From Melampsora larici-populina 98AG31 (Eukaryota; Basidiomycota; Pucciniomycetes; Pucciniales; Melampsoraceae): a stretch of DNA of 64,000 bases. Below the pieces are notes generated by a model. It worked only from the letters and a program-made list of their open reading frames with translations, was not told the DNA's origin and searched no databases. The stretch spans positions 80,398 to 144,397 of the forward strand of contig NW_006768826.1 of the NCBI RefSeq assembly GCF_000204055.1, in the 5' to 3' direction. The translations under genes and the position numbers were made by a program. Shown here in pieces: positions 45,003-57,300 of this stretch (position 1 is its first letter; every line of letters begins with the position of its first letter).

Positions 45003-45140
45003 TATATACATTTTTTTTTGTTTTTAAGATGAAAATTTTGTGAGCAAAGGGTTTTTGTAAATTTTTGAATTTTTTAAGAGCAACAAATTTTGGAATACAG
45101 ATTGAAAGGAAAGAATTTACTCCTGAATTTCCGCCTTGTG

Positions 45141-47304
45141 CTAATCTCTTGCTGGAATATGAGTCTGTTCCCCAGACTTACCTCCATACAACAGCTCCAT
45201 CTCCTCCCGTAGACTTAATTTTGCTACCTTTGGCAGTAGCAACCCCAGGTGCTTGCATATCTTGTTGCATTTGTGCTGGGTAGAGAAGTTCTCCAAGCCT
45301 TTCCTTCCAGTATTTCCATCGCACCAAGCCATACTGGGGCCAAAACAAACTGTCAGGCAAAATGTTGGAATGCAAGCAGAAAAGTACTTACTTGCTCGTA
45401 TCCACAATCAAAGGGTCTGTCAATACCAAACCTACCCCCTGAAGATCTGCAACCATTCTTCTTCCCCCATAGTGTTTATGAGACCAATGACTGAGAGCTT
45501 GCATTACTTCATTGACTAAAGGACTGTCTGAAGGCCGGAGTTCAAAGTTGTGATTGCTGGTATACTTGCGGTATTGTGTAACATCAAGTACTTCTTCAAA
45601 GAAATAAGCACATTCTGTCGTAGCACTGCTTCCTGCATAGACCGGAAAGTTTTGAACCATCTGGAAAATAAAAACATGTTATCGAGAAAGCTTGAATAAA
45701 ATGAGATCCATATATTTGACTCACACGAATGTTTTGGATAGCTTCAACCGTTGCAGGGAAAAGTTGAATTTCATTCAGTCCCAAAGCGGCTTTCTTAAAC
45801 TTTTCAATCACCATGGAAACAGCAGCATACACTCCACCGGATTCTTTATGGACAGCCAGATGAGTCATATTGGGAGGCAGCTCCCTCCGCTTCTTGGCAA
45901 CCATTGGAGTGACCTCTCCACCAGGTGTTCTTCCAAAGGCATTGTAACATGTCCTGAAAGAACCTTTTCCAATCACCACACTTTCATCAACTTTGAAATG
46001 ATACGGTGTTACCACCCATTCAGGTTTACCTTCTGCATTTCCTGTCAAAATGCATTTTTTCCCTACGGTGAAACCGTCTGTAGTCTCAGCAGGTGGAACA
46101 GGGCAAGCCATGGGAAGCTTTCGTCCAAATACGGAGATATCAATAGCCTCTCTGAAATCAAAGGCCGGTACTAAGGAGGGCATGTCAGCCAGACCAAAAA
46201 TGAGTAGTGAACAAGAGTGGTGAGCTTACCTGTCTGGTGAGGTGGTATCACATGAGTCATAGCTACAGGAGCCACATCACTCTGAGCACGGTGGGGAGAT
46301 TTTCGTGGGGTGATGGGTGGCGGGAGTGTGTATGTACTATTCTTGGTTTTAAAATTAGAAGCCTTCTTTTGAGTGACTCGTGGTGAGGTGACTTTTGTTG
46401 AAGTTGAAGGTGTACACCTGGCTTTCTTGCTTGGCTGGAATATTTCGACACTCAAAGGCAGATCACCATCACTATCACTATCACTATCACCATAATTCGC
46501 TTCTTCATCTCCATCATCTAATAACATCTCCTCATAAGTCAAATGTTGAGATGCCTTTCTTTTAGCTTGTCGTTGAGGTTGTACCGGCTTACTGGTGGAA
46601 GGTCGAAGCCAAGGATTATTTTTGACATATTTGTCAGCCAGAAAAATTAGCTCGAGGCTAGGTTCTCCTTTAGTGTCGTCAAGATATCTGGCAAAAACTT
46701 CATTGTTATGTAAGACCACAGGTGATTTCCGGCCACAGCCGGTTTTGGCCAGGTTGAAATACTCAGAGTTGTAAACTTTGGGTGCCTGAGGGTAAAGAGG
46801 AGAGTCAACAGAGTGGTCCCACAGGTTGAAGATGCCTTCCTTAGTGTCGTCCAAGAGTGTCAACGATGACCTATCCACAGTGAAAGTTCCCCAAAGTAGA
46901 CCATGAGCGAAAGAGCCTGCCTCGTATATCACCATCCATCCTACAGAGCATACTCGGCCAGTGTGAGTAGTGAAAGGTGGAGGTTTAGGTGCTGCTGGGT
47001 GACCATTAAACATGCGGTTGCTGCTAGCTTGTTTCTTGGCAGCAGCTCGCTTTGACTTGTCGCTTTGAAGTTGGTGGACATGAGTACCAGTGGAAGTCGA
47101 GGTACGGGCTGCAACAGCTGCTTTGGCATTGATGACCTTGAGATTGGCAGGGCGGGGTTGAGAAGCTTGGGTGGGTGCCTGCTGGGGGGGAGAAGGAACC
47201 TTTTTGTTTTGGTCCGCATTGATGTGTTCAAGGCAGGGTCCACATATTTTGTGCTCGCCTTGACGGAGAGTACTTTGACATAAGGGCCGAGTAGGTCGGT
47301 TCAT
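45141..47304 (-). CDS. Alpha-kinase (MHCK/EF2K-type) with long disordered N-terminus
   Basis: Atypical serine/threonine kinase. Exons 47,304-46,230, 46,170-45,725, 45,660-45,392 and 45,333-45,141, all GT..AG and in phase, giving one open frame. The start chosen is the ATG of MNRPTRPLCQSTL because the upstream in-frame codons are repeat-coded. The N-terminal half is basic and low in structure (KRKASQ, a DSDSDSDGD acidic patch, PPPITPRKSPHR), with a small folded part (HTGRVCSVGWMVIYEAGSFA). Kinase domain: VIGKGSFRTCYNAF (glycine-rich start), MVAKKRRE (ATP-binding lysine), VNEVMQALSHWSHKHYGG, catalytic MVADLQGVGLVLTDPLIVDT, DGNTGRKGLENF, and the zinc-binding STQHKCNKICKHLGL. All hallmark motifs are present, so it is likely active. 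Alpha-kinases are expanded in rusts. Its presence inside a TIR element suggests cargo. Confidence 0.9.
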
Positions 47305-47339
47305 GATAGTGAAATATGAGTATCCGAGAGAAACCAAAG

Positions 47340-47810
47340 TCAAAGAAGAAGCTGATTGAAGAAGATTGAGGTCGATCAAAGAAGATTGAAGTCGATCGGA
47401 GAAGATTGAAGTCGATCAAAGAAGATTGAAGAAGATTGAAGAAGATTGAAACTGATTCAAGAAGATTGAAGAAGATTGAAGAAGATTGAAACCGATTCAA
47501 GAAGATTGAAGAAGATTGAAGAGAATTGAAGAATACTAGGGAACAATGAAGCTGATACAAGAATATTGAAGAAGGGTGAAGCCGATCCAAGAATATCAAA
47601 GAAGATTGAAGACAATCAAAGAAGGATGAAGAAGAGTGGAGACGATCAAAGAGGTTCAGTGTAGTGTAGAAGAGTGAAGACGATCAAATAAGGATGAAGA
47701 AGAGTGGAGACGATCAAAGAGGTTCAGTGTAGTGTAGAAGAGTGAAGACAATCAAATAAGGATGAAGAAGAGTGGAGACAATCAAAGAGGTTCAGTGTAG
47801 TGTAGGTTTG
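47340..47810. repeat. Right subterminal tandem array (GAAGATTGAAG / GATCAAAGAG)
   Basis: First part (47,365-47,600): GAAGATTGAA repeats with period 10-30. Second part (47,600-47,810): three copies of a block of about 65 bp containing GTGGAGACGATCAAAGAGG and TTCAGTGTAGTGTA. It lies just upstream of the alpha-kinase start and mirrors the left array. Confidence 0.8.
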
Positions 47811-48089
47811 GTTGAACAAGTGGATGGGTGGAGACTATGACAAAAGTTGGAGGAATGACTAAGATGATTGGTGATGGTGTGTGGGTTGTGTGATTGGTTG
47901 AGAGGTAGAGGTAGAGAGGTACACTTTTCATCATCTAATGTGAAGTTTTCATTTTTGGGGTCTTTGTTTATGGTTTGTTAATTGTCGTTTTTTGATTATC
48001 GACATTTGTTTTTTGATTTTCGACTTTTGATTTTTTGATTTTGTGATTTTTGAATTTTGATGTCCTCTTTTGTGGTTTCCTGGTACTTT
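47811..48089. other. Inner flank of the right inverted repeat
   Basis: No gene. From about 47,970 simple TTTTTGATTTTCGACTTTTG-like sequence corresponds in reverse complement to the AAATCAAAAA stretch at 37,615-37,670. Confidence 0.5.
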
Positions 48090-48323
48090 GCGACAATGGG
48101 GTGACAAATGTTGAGTTTCAAGTTGTAAATCTACTGAAATTTGGGCCGTAACCTGGTCTGAAAGGGGTTTCTGCCATGACTTTTACTCCGGTACAGGGGT
48201 TTTTGCCCTGTATTTGAGTATTTTCTGTAGTTTTGTCTTTGATTTTTGAATTTTGCACCCGGGGATTGTGATTTTCGTTTTTTGATTTTTGCATTGTCAC
48301 CTTGACACCTCTCGCATTCCGTA
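48090..48323 (-). repeat. Right terminal inverted repeat
   Basis: Reverse complement of 37,388-37,620 with scattered differences. It ends TCTCGCATTCCGTA at 48,323, followed by the target repeat TGGATC. Confidence 0.9.
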
Positions 48324-49829
48324 TGGATCAAATAGATGGTAAGTCCATGCATGTCTTCATGTGGTTTTGTTATTCCAACATTGAACTGACATCTCACATA
48401 ACCCTTTATTCAGATCATGTAGAGGAGGAACCTGGACTTACTTTTGAGCAACGTGTTGCACTTCAGATTGCCAAGGAGCGGGAGGCCCAGAAGAGACAGC
48501 AACAGCGGAAACTTGAAGCTGACAAACAACGTGCTAGGAAAGAGCCCACGGACAGCATCAATCTAGTAGGCCTTACCTCTGCTGTACAAGAGTGGGCTAG
48601 GGCCTTAATGGGACTTCCTCAACAAGCCAGCCATCGCTCCTCTCCTAAGATCACTGCTGCTGCTCTACTTCAACGTCATCTTCCTGCTGAACCGACTGCT
48701 GAGGAGGTTGAACACTGGGCTTCATATGCTGCCAAACAAACTCAGTATTTAGATGTCAATATTCAGGCAAAGATGGATGAGATCTTTGCTAAGAACCCCT
48801 CTGCGACTGAATTGGAGATGTGAATCAAATTGTCAAAGGAAGCTGTTCTCATGTTCATCAAAACCAATCCACCTCCCAAATTTGTTTCTTGAGTAGCCCA
48901 CGCCACTGCCTCTGTCACCACTTACGATGCTACTTGCTTATCCAACGCTGAAGGCAAATTTCAACAATGTGGCTTTTCCTCTATCACTTTCCAATGGACC
49001 AGTCCAACTGCAACTCCTTGGAACATGGCTATGTTGGACACCTTAGTTACTAGCTGGTTAGATATTTATAATGCTTGAGCTGTATCTGCTGGATTTCCAA
49101 TTGACGCTGGTCTCGATGTTCCCCTGGAAGCAAGGGACATCCTTTCTCGCTGGATTATCAATAAGCGCAGAGTTTTTCGAGATGAAGAGAAGGAAAAGAA
49201 GTTGGTGTCCACACCAGGAGGAGGTGAAAAACTGGTTATGAAAAAACATACTGAGAGGGAGAAACTAGCTTTGAAAAACATCAAGAAAAAGGTAACATGC
49301 TCAACTATTCCCCCTTTGCACAGGGACTCATACTGACAGGTGCATTTGTCAGCTGTGTGATAAACGGGCTGCGGCAGTTGAGCCCTACTTTCGTAACTTC
49401 TCTGGCCCAATCAAAGTCCTCCTCAAGTCTCAAGAGGTTCATTCTGATACCGAAATGGACCCAGAGAAGCCTGGCAAGTTTAGGAAAATCAAGCTCAACT
49501 GGCGGACACCTCAGCTTGATGAATTGATTCAACTGGCTGATAAAGCAGCTCCCAACTGGGAGGGCACCAAAAAACAAAATGACAAGTTGATGGAATTTTT
49601 CCAATCTAGAGGACCATATTCACCAAATGTGCCTGATCCTGAGGATCAGCTTCCTCCTAAGACTCTTCCCAAGTGCCTCATCAAGCCAGAAATACTTGCC
49701 AAAGGGATTGATGCGATTACGATTGATAGTCTGGAGTTGTCCAACACCCAAGTTGATCTCCAGTCTGCTATTGACATTTTGAAACAAAAGCTGGGGAAAG
49801 GCAATGCAATGACAATTTCTTCCTCCTGA
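48324..49829 (+). pseudogene. Gene C, continuation after the element; three in-frame TGA codons
   Basis: Resumes gene C after the insertion. Pieces: 48,324-48,338, intron to 48,413, exon 48,414-49,291, intron, exon 49,353-49,829 (TGA). Seen: EEEPGLTFEQRVALQIAKER (coiled), KITAAALLQRHLPAEPTAEE, VEHWASYAAKQTQYLDVNIQ, FVS then VAHATASVTTYDATCLSNAE, ILSRWIINKRRVFRDEEKEK, KLNWRTPQLDELIQLADKAA and LPPKTLPKCLIKPEILAKG. This is a rust-restricted family of unknown function, many copies per genome in my recollection. TGA codons at 48,821, 48,890 and 49,076 all lie in one frame; each could come from CGA. With the upstream split, this copy is dead. Confidence 0.7.
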
Positions 49830-50504
49830 TTTCTTTTTACACTCATGTCACGTGTGTGGCTATTTTTTTTACTTATAAAAATTAGAATAGTGTTTCTCTA
49901 CAATTTTCATCTCAGTTCCAATTCCCAAAATGTGATCCAATTTCATGTCAACACACATGTAAATCACCACAGGATACATACATCAAATACATGTGACAAA
50001 TGACCAACTTTGCTACATGTGACACACACGTTTCACAATGTGTGACACCCATGTATGAAGTTTCTGCAATTGAGCAGGTTACCCTGAGTGAACTTGACCC
50101 CAGTTCACATAGCTTGAACTTTCAAGCTCTCCCGCATTCCGCCAAACCCATTATCAACATACTTTGGAATTTACTCATCCCACCAGAGTTTTGCTCACTT
50201 TAGCTCCACAATTGTGACAGCTGAAATTGAACCATGGGTATGATTATGCCTCCCTGCATTTCCTTACCCACTCAAATTGACACGGTTATATTCTACCCAG
50301 CATCCACGTCAGAAAAGGCTGCGCCTGATTGGCCCAATGGTGGTAAACCCAAAAGTCGAAAAGCCAAAAAATTGTGCTTATTACAAATTCCTACCAAATT
50401 CCAATGCCCCAACCTGCAAATCTTTTGCAGAGTTTACACGATTCCTCCTGGGCCACACCAAGGATCATCGACATTTTCCTGACCCCCCAACCAATAACCA
50501 CATA
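49830..50504. other. Spacer between genes C and D
   Basis: No gene. Contains several ACATGTGACA/TGTGACAC motifs (49,970-50,050). Confidence 0.45.
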
Positions 50505-51382
50505 ATGTCACTTCCACCTCTAACTGAGCAAGACATCATCAACGACCACTCAGTCTTCGTTGACTACAGCTCTGCAACTTACCCTAATCCTTTGGACTGG
50601 AGTGTTTTCAAGGCCCTTCTTCACATTGATATGGTCAACAAACAAATTGAAGGACCTTTTACTTTTGATTGGGAAGCTCAGGAAGGTGAAGACTCTGCTT
50701 GGAATCAAGTCATGATATTCTTTACGGTAAAGCATTGGATGTTTGCCAGAAGGGCTTCTGCGTTTCAAATGGATGGGAGACGGAAGTTATTTTTATTGGT
50801 ATTGTCACTCGATGGGTCATTGGGCGGATTGAAGATTGGAAGAATGAGTTTGACACACCAGAGAAGATTGCACAGCGGGAGCGGAGTAGGAAGCGACGAG
50901 ATGTAAGTATTTGATTCTTTTGACCACTTGGCGAGTTTCCAAAAAAGTACTGAAACATTTCACAGCTGCGTGAATACCGTCAAGCTACCATCAATGAATA
51001 CCTCAAGGATTTCATTGACCTCCTTCCTGGTGCAACCTGTTGTTCAGATACAGAGGATGATGCTCATGGTCAGCAACGCTCAATCCGACCAGAGTGGCAC
51101 AGCGTCAGGTATGGAGAGTGGCTTCATAAGATTGATGAGCTTTCGTATAATCATCAAGCCAATGTGAAGTTGAGAACTCTAGCAGCTAGGAGGTTTGATA
51201 CTCGACGTGAGGTGGGCAACAAGATCAATCCTTTGGCCAGAGTATGTGGTAATCTGCCTGAAAACTGTTATGATAGTGAGTTCTTGGGGCAATGTGGTAG
51301 CCTGGAAAAATTGAGCTTGGGGATCACAAACAATGCTGCATGTCTTGATGATGCATTGCGGGCTATTTCTGAGCTATTATAA
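50505..51382 (+). pseudogene. Gene D: rust-type protein of unknown function, one frameshift
   Basis: ATG 50,505 (MSLPPLTEQDIINDHSVFVD). Exon 1 to 50,902, intron 50,903-50,965 (GTAAGT..CAG), exon 2 to TAA at 51,382. The reading runs FDWEAQEGEDSAWNQVMIFF, VKHWMFARRASAFQMDG and then shifts frame near 50,775-50,785 to WETEVIFIGIVTRWVIGRIE. It continues with a basic KIAQRERSRKRRD joined to LREYRQATINEYLKDFIDLL, and ends KLSLGITNNAACLDDALRAI. The shift suggests a one-base change in this copy. I know similar sequences only as rust hypothetical proteins. It is collinear with gene C. Confidence 0.55.
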
Positions 51383-54300
51383 TAAATTAATATTCCTATT
51401 TCAAAATACACTGTTTACTGTTGTTGTATAATAGTTGCTCTGAAAAAAATCTACAACAGGGCCCAAGGGTTGTTTGATCTTTTTTTTCACTTTAAACCAA
51501 CTGTTTCTTTGAAAAGTGGTGAATTTATCAATCCTTTCCAAAATGTCAATGAGCTTGGGCCAAATGTCTCAAGACGTTTTTGAAAATGAAATTTAAGATG
51601 AAATGAAAATGTCAACCTTAGCTTTGCCATCCCTGAAAAAGAAGCACAATAGAATGTTTGTGTGGTTGATAATGTTCCTTTTGAGCTCTGCAATTAGTCA
51701 TGGTGGCTGATGCAGTATACATTTGTTTAGTACTTTCAAAGTGCTCCCAAATCAATATAAGCACAGGATATCAAAGTGTTGATGCAGTTGCATCATGGCA
51801 TACTTGTTTTGTGCATCACAAAGAGTCAGAAAAGGCAGCATAAATGCCTTGTCCCAAAGGTTGAAATGTTGATCACATTTGATCATAAAAAATCAGCCAT
51901 CGGCAGCACTTGAACTGCACTGGCCAAGCCACCTTTAATCAAAACAACTGCCCACCAGGCATGAACCTTCATCCGGAGGGTATTTGAAAAGCACAGTACT
52001 TCACAGCTCATAATGTTTCATTCAGCTTATGTTTTTGAAATTGCAAAGCTCAGCTTGAAATTCCAGATTAAGCTTAATCGTCTTCAATTTTTTAATCAAA
52101 GCCTTGAGACCTTCTGCTCAGTCTCAAAAACATGTTGAAATCAATTGATCCAAATTTTGAAAAAAACAGTTTGTTCAAAAGAAGAAAATGAAATAAAAAA
52201 GCTTTTTAACCAACAGATTAACTATTCTCAGCATGAGAGTGAGTTGAGCAGGTTTGTTCACGGATACTTCTGCAACACTCAACACCAATTTACTCATGAG
52301 ATCATTACTGATTTATGGTTCAGGAAACTCTCAAGTTGGTCAATGAGCCCAAGAGCTCTGAATATCTGCTTTGCAGGTGCTTTTGGAAGGGTCTGAGAAG
52401 GATATTTGGTAATGGAAGTTGAGTGGTATCTCACAATTACTCAAACCTTCCAATGGTTCCGACAAATTCATGTGTGGATATGCAGCTAAAGTTTATTTGA
52501 GTTGAGTCTGGAAGGATGTTTGGCTGTTCTTCCAGGCCAACCATTGATATTGGCTTGTAATTGTTTTGAAATCATTTTAATATAGTTTCTGTATTGTTTT
52601 GAGAGTGTTTTGAAATCAAATTGAGGTGACGTTACTCACTGGCCTGCCAGTGCCTAGTAAAATGTCACTGTGGATGGTACTATCACCAATCCTAAAACTG
52701 CTAAAGTCACTCAAATTGGCTCTTTGATTCAAGTGAACAAAAAATTAGCAGACCAGATGTCTGATTTTTATGTCCCAAGAAACGATAAGGATTTTGCGGC
52801 AATATCACCTAGATACTCTTCATCACAGGAGGAGTATAGTAGGAAGCAAGCCGGAGCAAGAAAGTAGTGATGTCTTGTGTATGATTTTCAATGTCAAGTT
52901 GATTTGTTTTCTGTTTATCTTGTCTTGTTTTCTTTTATTTCTTCACATCATACATGTCCAATTACTCTTTATCTCATCTTGTTTTCCTTTCACACCATAC
53001 ACATCCAATTTGTTTACTTTTTATTGCTGGTCTGCTATCTTGTTGTCTTGTTTTCTTTTGTTTCTTGTTACCTCAACCTATGCAAGCCCAAAGGAACCCC
53101 CTTGTATTAAACTTTCACAACAAAGATGAATCCTTGTGCTTGAGCCTGTTAATCCAAATATACGAGAGAACTTTGAAAAAAGTTGAATTGTACAACTTTA
53201 TTGGAAAATGAAGAAGAAGAAGAAACAGCGAATTGTGAGAGTGAGAGGAAATTGGAATTTAAATGAAGGTTCTTCTTCTTCTTCTTCGCCACCAACTCAA
53301 GAATGTTGTTAAGGATTTGTTTTTCATATTTTTGTTAAAAAAATTGTTTTGTTCATAGCATTTTTGTTTCTTGATTGGTTTACAAAATGGATAGATCAAT
53401 CAATATTACATTCTTTTTTATTCATAAGTAATCTCTCATGAGTACATCATATACATATTAATGGAGAACTATCAATTTGAACAAAACCTAAAAAAACTCC
53501 TTGCCCTGCTTGAAAATTTGGTAGTTTTGAACAGCCAAAGTTTTGGATTTAATTTTGACAATAACTTTCTGTTTGTACTTGGATGCTGATTTCACATCCA
53601 ACGTCTCTAACTCTCTTCTCACCATCTACATTGAATTTGAATCAACTATCAAATGGATACAATGGAAAATAAGACAAGATTGATATCAACTTTCTAGCCC
53701 AATCTGCTTTAAGACAAGCCTTGGAACTTAGCTGATTGTTGAAAGATGCAAAAACTTCACTTTTACCCAAATCAATTGGTAACTATGATCAAATTAACGA
53801 TGAAGAAGAGGAAATCTGAGGCCCCCAACAATTTCGGAAACAAAACGACGGTCAGTAAATTTGTGGAATCATTTTGCCATTCTATCCACTTTCCTCGACA
53901 ATCAAGCTGAAAATTCTTGGTGATTCTGATTCTACATCAGAAAGCACTTGGATATGCAATATTAATAATACACATCTTTGAACCTCCAAAGGTAACTCAT
54001 CAAACAATATTCAATTACGGCTTTGACTAATTGTTCTATCTATTGAATATGCACACGTCATCTTTTGGAGGTACTTTACTTCTATCACTCTCATTGTATC
54101 ATCACGATTCAGTATGTAATGATTTTGATATCCATTTCAGGGTTTAAATTTCAAAGGTCCTACAGTGGATTAATCAAAATCTACAAATGAAGAAACCACG
54201 AAAAAACAATCTGATCATGTCCGGCAACTCCAGTGGAGTCTCAGACCCAGATCTGCTTCAGAGGAGCAAAAAGAACTATCACAAGCAAATGAATGTTGCT

Positions 54301-57300
54301 ACAATCAATCTTGGAATTCACAGTGGGGTCCCAAGTCACGATGGGGCCTTTTACTTGAAATCTTCACGTGTTCTCTGAATCTCATCAATCTTGATGTAGA
54401 TCTGGTTCCAAACATTCAATGCATACCAAAACGTTGGAAGAAATGGATGCAAGAGACTTCCAATACTCCTGATCAAGATCATCGTCTCGCAATTGAATAC
54501 CATTATCATTGATAGATTGTGATTCAGTCTCAGTCTCAGGTTTACACGGTTTCATCAAAAAATTTGTATCAAGTTTAATGATATTTATATCGGTCAAGGT
54601 TCCTGAACACCTGAAATCTGGTCCAGATCCTACAACTCCATTCAAATTATCTAGACTCACCAATTTGGAACTTTCAACATAGTCTCTGATCAGTCAATTC
54701 TCAAGAGCTTTGAAACATTCAAAGAACCTGTTGCGGCTCTTTTTAGGCAACAACAGGCTATCCCGACCTCAGGCTTACAAGGTTCAATTCAAGATGAATT
54801 TTGGCCTAAGCTTGATACATTCGACATCGCCAGTTGCAAGTACAGCCCACATGACGAGGTTTGGTCTTGCTGCACCTGAAATCCACAACCAATCAGGTGA
54901 GATGTGTTTCTATCAGCTCTTTTCATCATCTGCAATTCAAGCACCTAATAAATTCAAAGACAATGCAAAAGAATTGTTTTAAAAAGATTATTGGCTTGCC
55001 TTTATGAAATTCTTTGCAAGTTACCATCATTGCAATCAACTGCAACGAGCTTAGAAGTAATAAGTACAAATGAAACAATTAGCACAACAGTAGCAAGCAT
55101 TGCTGTGGTCACTGGTACATCATTTCTCTTCACCCTTGTGATTCAAAAAGATCCCAAAGCTGAGAATTGGCAAGAACCTCTTAAATATCAAATTTAATCT
55201 TGATTTGTACACCTATCTTCAATCAAGAAGATTGATCCAAAACCACACAAATGCTGTTTATCAATATCTTAATCCACAAATCTCCTTCACAATCACTTGG
55301 ATATATCCAGTAAATCAAGCCATCATTGACTGATGTCCTTGATCCAAAAATTCAACAGTCCCCACCACTTAATTACATTGAATTGGGTTCTCAGGTACAA
55401 TTATTATATCTGGTGTAATTTGTTTGTTCCTTCAATAATTTGAAAGTACCAAGTGTTGGATTGAGAGATTGAGGAAAAATGTTTAAGTCATCTGTCCTTT
55501 CAATATAATTTGGCATTTCCAGATCAAGGATCAAATGTAGATCAGCTACCCAAGATTGATTTCATTTTAACTTGGACTTTCCCAATATCATCATCATTGA
55601 AATTCAAGTATGATATTTGTTCAAAAATTGATTTCAATGTAATCATTTAATTGCAAGTCACTATTTGTTCTCATTATTCTCATCATCCCACTAACAGCAG
55701 TCAGACATCTCAATTAATATCATATCCCATAGCAAATCATCATACAAGAACTGAAGCAAACTACCCAGAAAACAAGGCGCTTGGACCACAACTGGCCATG
55801 AGAAATCTATCATCACTGGATCAGTGGCTCGTCTATTGTTTTGCCATACTAAATTTACTCCTTTACCTTGTTGAATCTCACAAGTTGTTTCATATCCATC
55901 AGAACTGGTATCAACATCTGCAACAGAATATTTGAATCAGCACTAACCACAATCAAAGCTATGGAACACAACCAAAATCTCATCTACTGGACCTACAACT
56001 GCAAAATATGATATCCACCACATTCCTTTCCCTCCCTAATTCAATCTGTAACTAAAATATACCATCCAAAATTCAATATCAACAATTTCAAACTTATACC
56101 ACTTTGCCAAGCTATACACCACTTCAACCAGCATTGATTTCATGACCAAATGAGATCAACAAGACAAGGTCATCAAGCTTTTGAAGACCTTTGATCATCA
56201 TTGATCCAATCAGATAAACCAAAGTCTATTACATCACATATCTCATTATCACAATTGATACCATTTCACCTTCATCTCTATGATCATGAGTAAGTCTTGA
56301 GGACCACATCTGATTCAACTTCCTCCAATGTGGAGATCAGAAGTTGACCCCCAAATAATATTCTTGAAAAATTTCTGGAAATTGATTTACAATTGGTCTT
56401 GAAACTGAAGCTTTTTGTTTTAAAGAGGTTTTAAAGAGCTCCTCACCTTAATGGCTTGGTTTTTTCAGTGTTTTTGCACATGAGATTAACAGGTATGAAT
56501 GGCATGTCAAGGCAGAGCTTTATAGTGGTGAAACTATTTAAGGAGACGGATTCTAAGCCAAGGATCATCCAAAAATGGATTGACTTTTGATATATGTTGA
56601 ACTTGCAGTTTTACAAGAAGTGGTTTTATTCGGTTTCCTTTCCCTTCAATTTTCCATGAACTTTTGCTTTTTGGAACATAGAAATATAGTATTTTCATAC
56701 GGTGGATTGTGTAAACTGTTATTGAACCTCATCAACAACAACAAGGGTGTGAAAACCATTTAGCGCATGATCTGGTGCATGATCTTACTCAAAGAAGACA
56801 TCTATAAAAGCAAGAAAAAGAGCATATTGGGGAGTTTGTAATTGATGCTAAAGAGAACCAAATTAGGTTTGTTGGGTCAAGTCTGAATCCCTTGGTATCA
56901 TGATTGAGATTGGGTTGACAGTTAATTCAAAAGGGGTGATTTGATACAAATGATTGAGTGGATTTTCTTCACAACAATCAAGATGGTGTAATTCCAAGTG
57001 CAGTTGATTCATCTTGGATTCATTGAGAACACACTGTATGTGTGCTGAATTCCTTGCCCTAATTATCTTATCAATTGAGGTTAAGTTGGGAATATTAATA
57101 TTGTTTGGCTTTTCTGTAGCCATATGAATTTCTGTAACACAGGTGGTTGAAGAGGATGAAAATTCAATCTTTGATTGGTATACTGTAAAATGTTTTTTGA
57201 AGTTTTTCCAACTTGTGATCTCAATAGGTCAAGTTTTGGCTTTAATATCGCAGAATGCTTATTGAATTTAACCTTCCAATCCAGGATATTGTTGTCATCA

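Larger units (their letters stand above)
37388..48323. mobile_element. 10.9-kb TIR element carrying gene B, a Tet-like oxygenase and an alpha-kinase
   Basis: Terminal inverted repeats start TACGGAATGCGAGA on both ends and stay similar for about 200 bp or more (shared blocks include AATCACAATCCCCGGGTGC, AAAATTCAAAAATCAAAGAC and AAACCCCTGTACC). The element is flanked by TGGATC on both sides (7 of 8 if read as ATGGATCW). Subterminal tandem arrays on the two sides are related and inverted. Inside are gene B (+), a 2OG-Fe(II) oxygenase (+) and an alpha-kinase (-). No DDE, tyrosine-recombinase or Rep protein is recognisable, so gene B is the default candidate for a mobilisation function, which is inference only. 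A non-autonomous element or a segmental cargo are alternatives. Confidence 0.8.

Noticed and set aside
13897..49078. Reassignment of UGA to a sense codon or selenocysteine
   Set aside because: TGA is used as an ordinary stop in intact genes (F-box gene, Tet-like gene, gene B end), and affected genes are repeats with other damage. CGA to TGA mutation is simpler.
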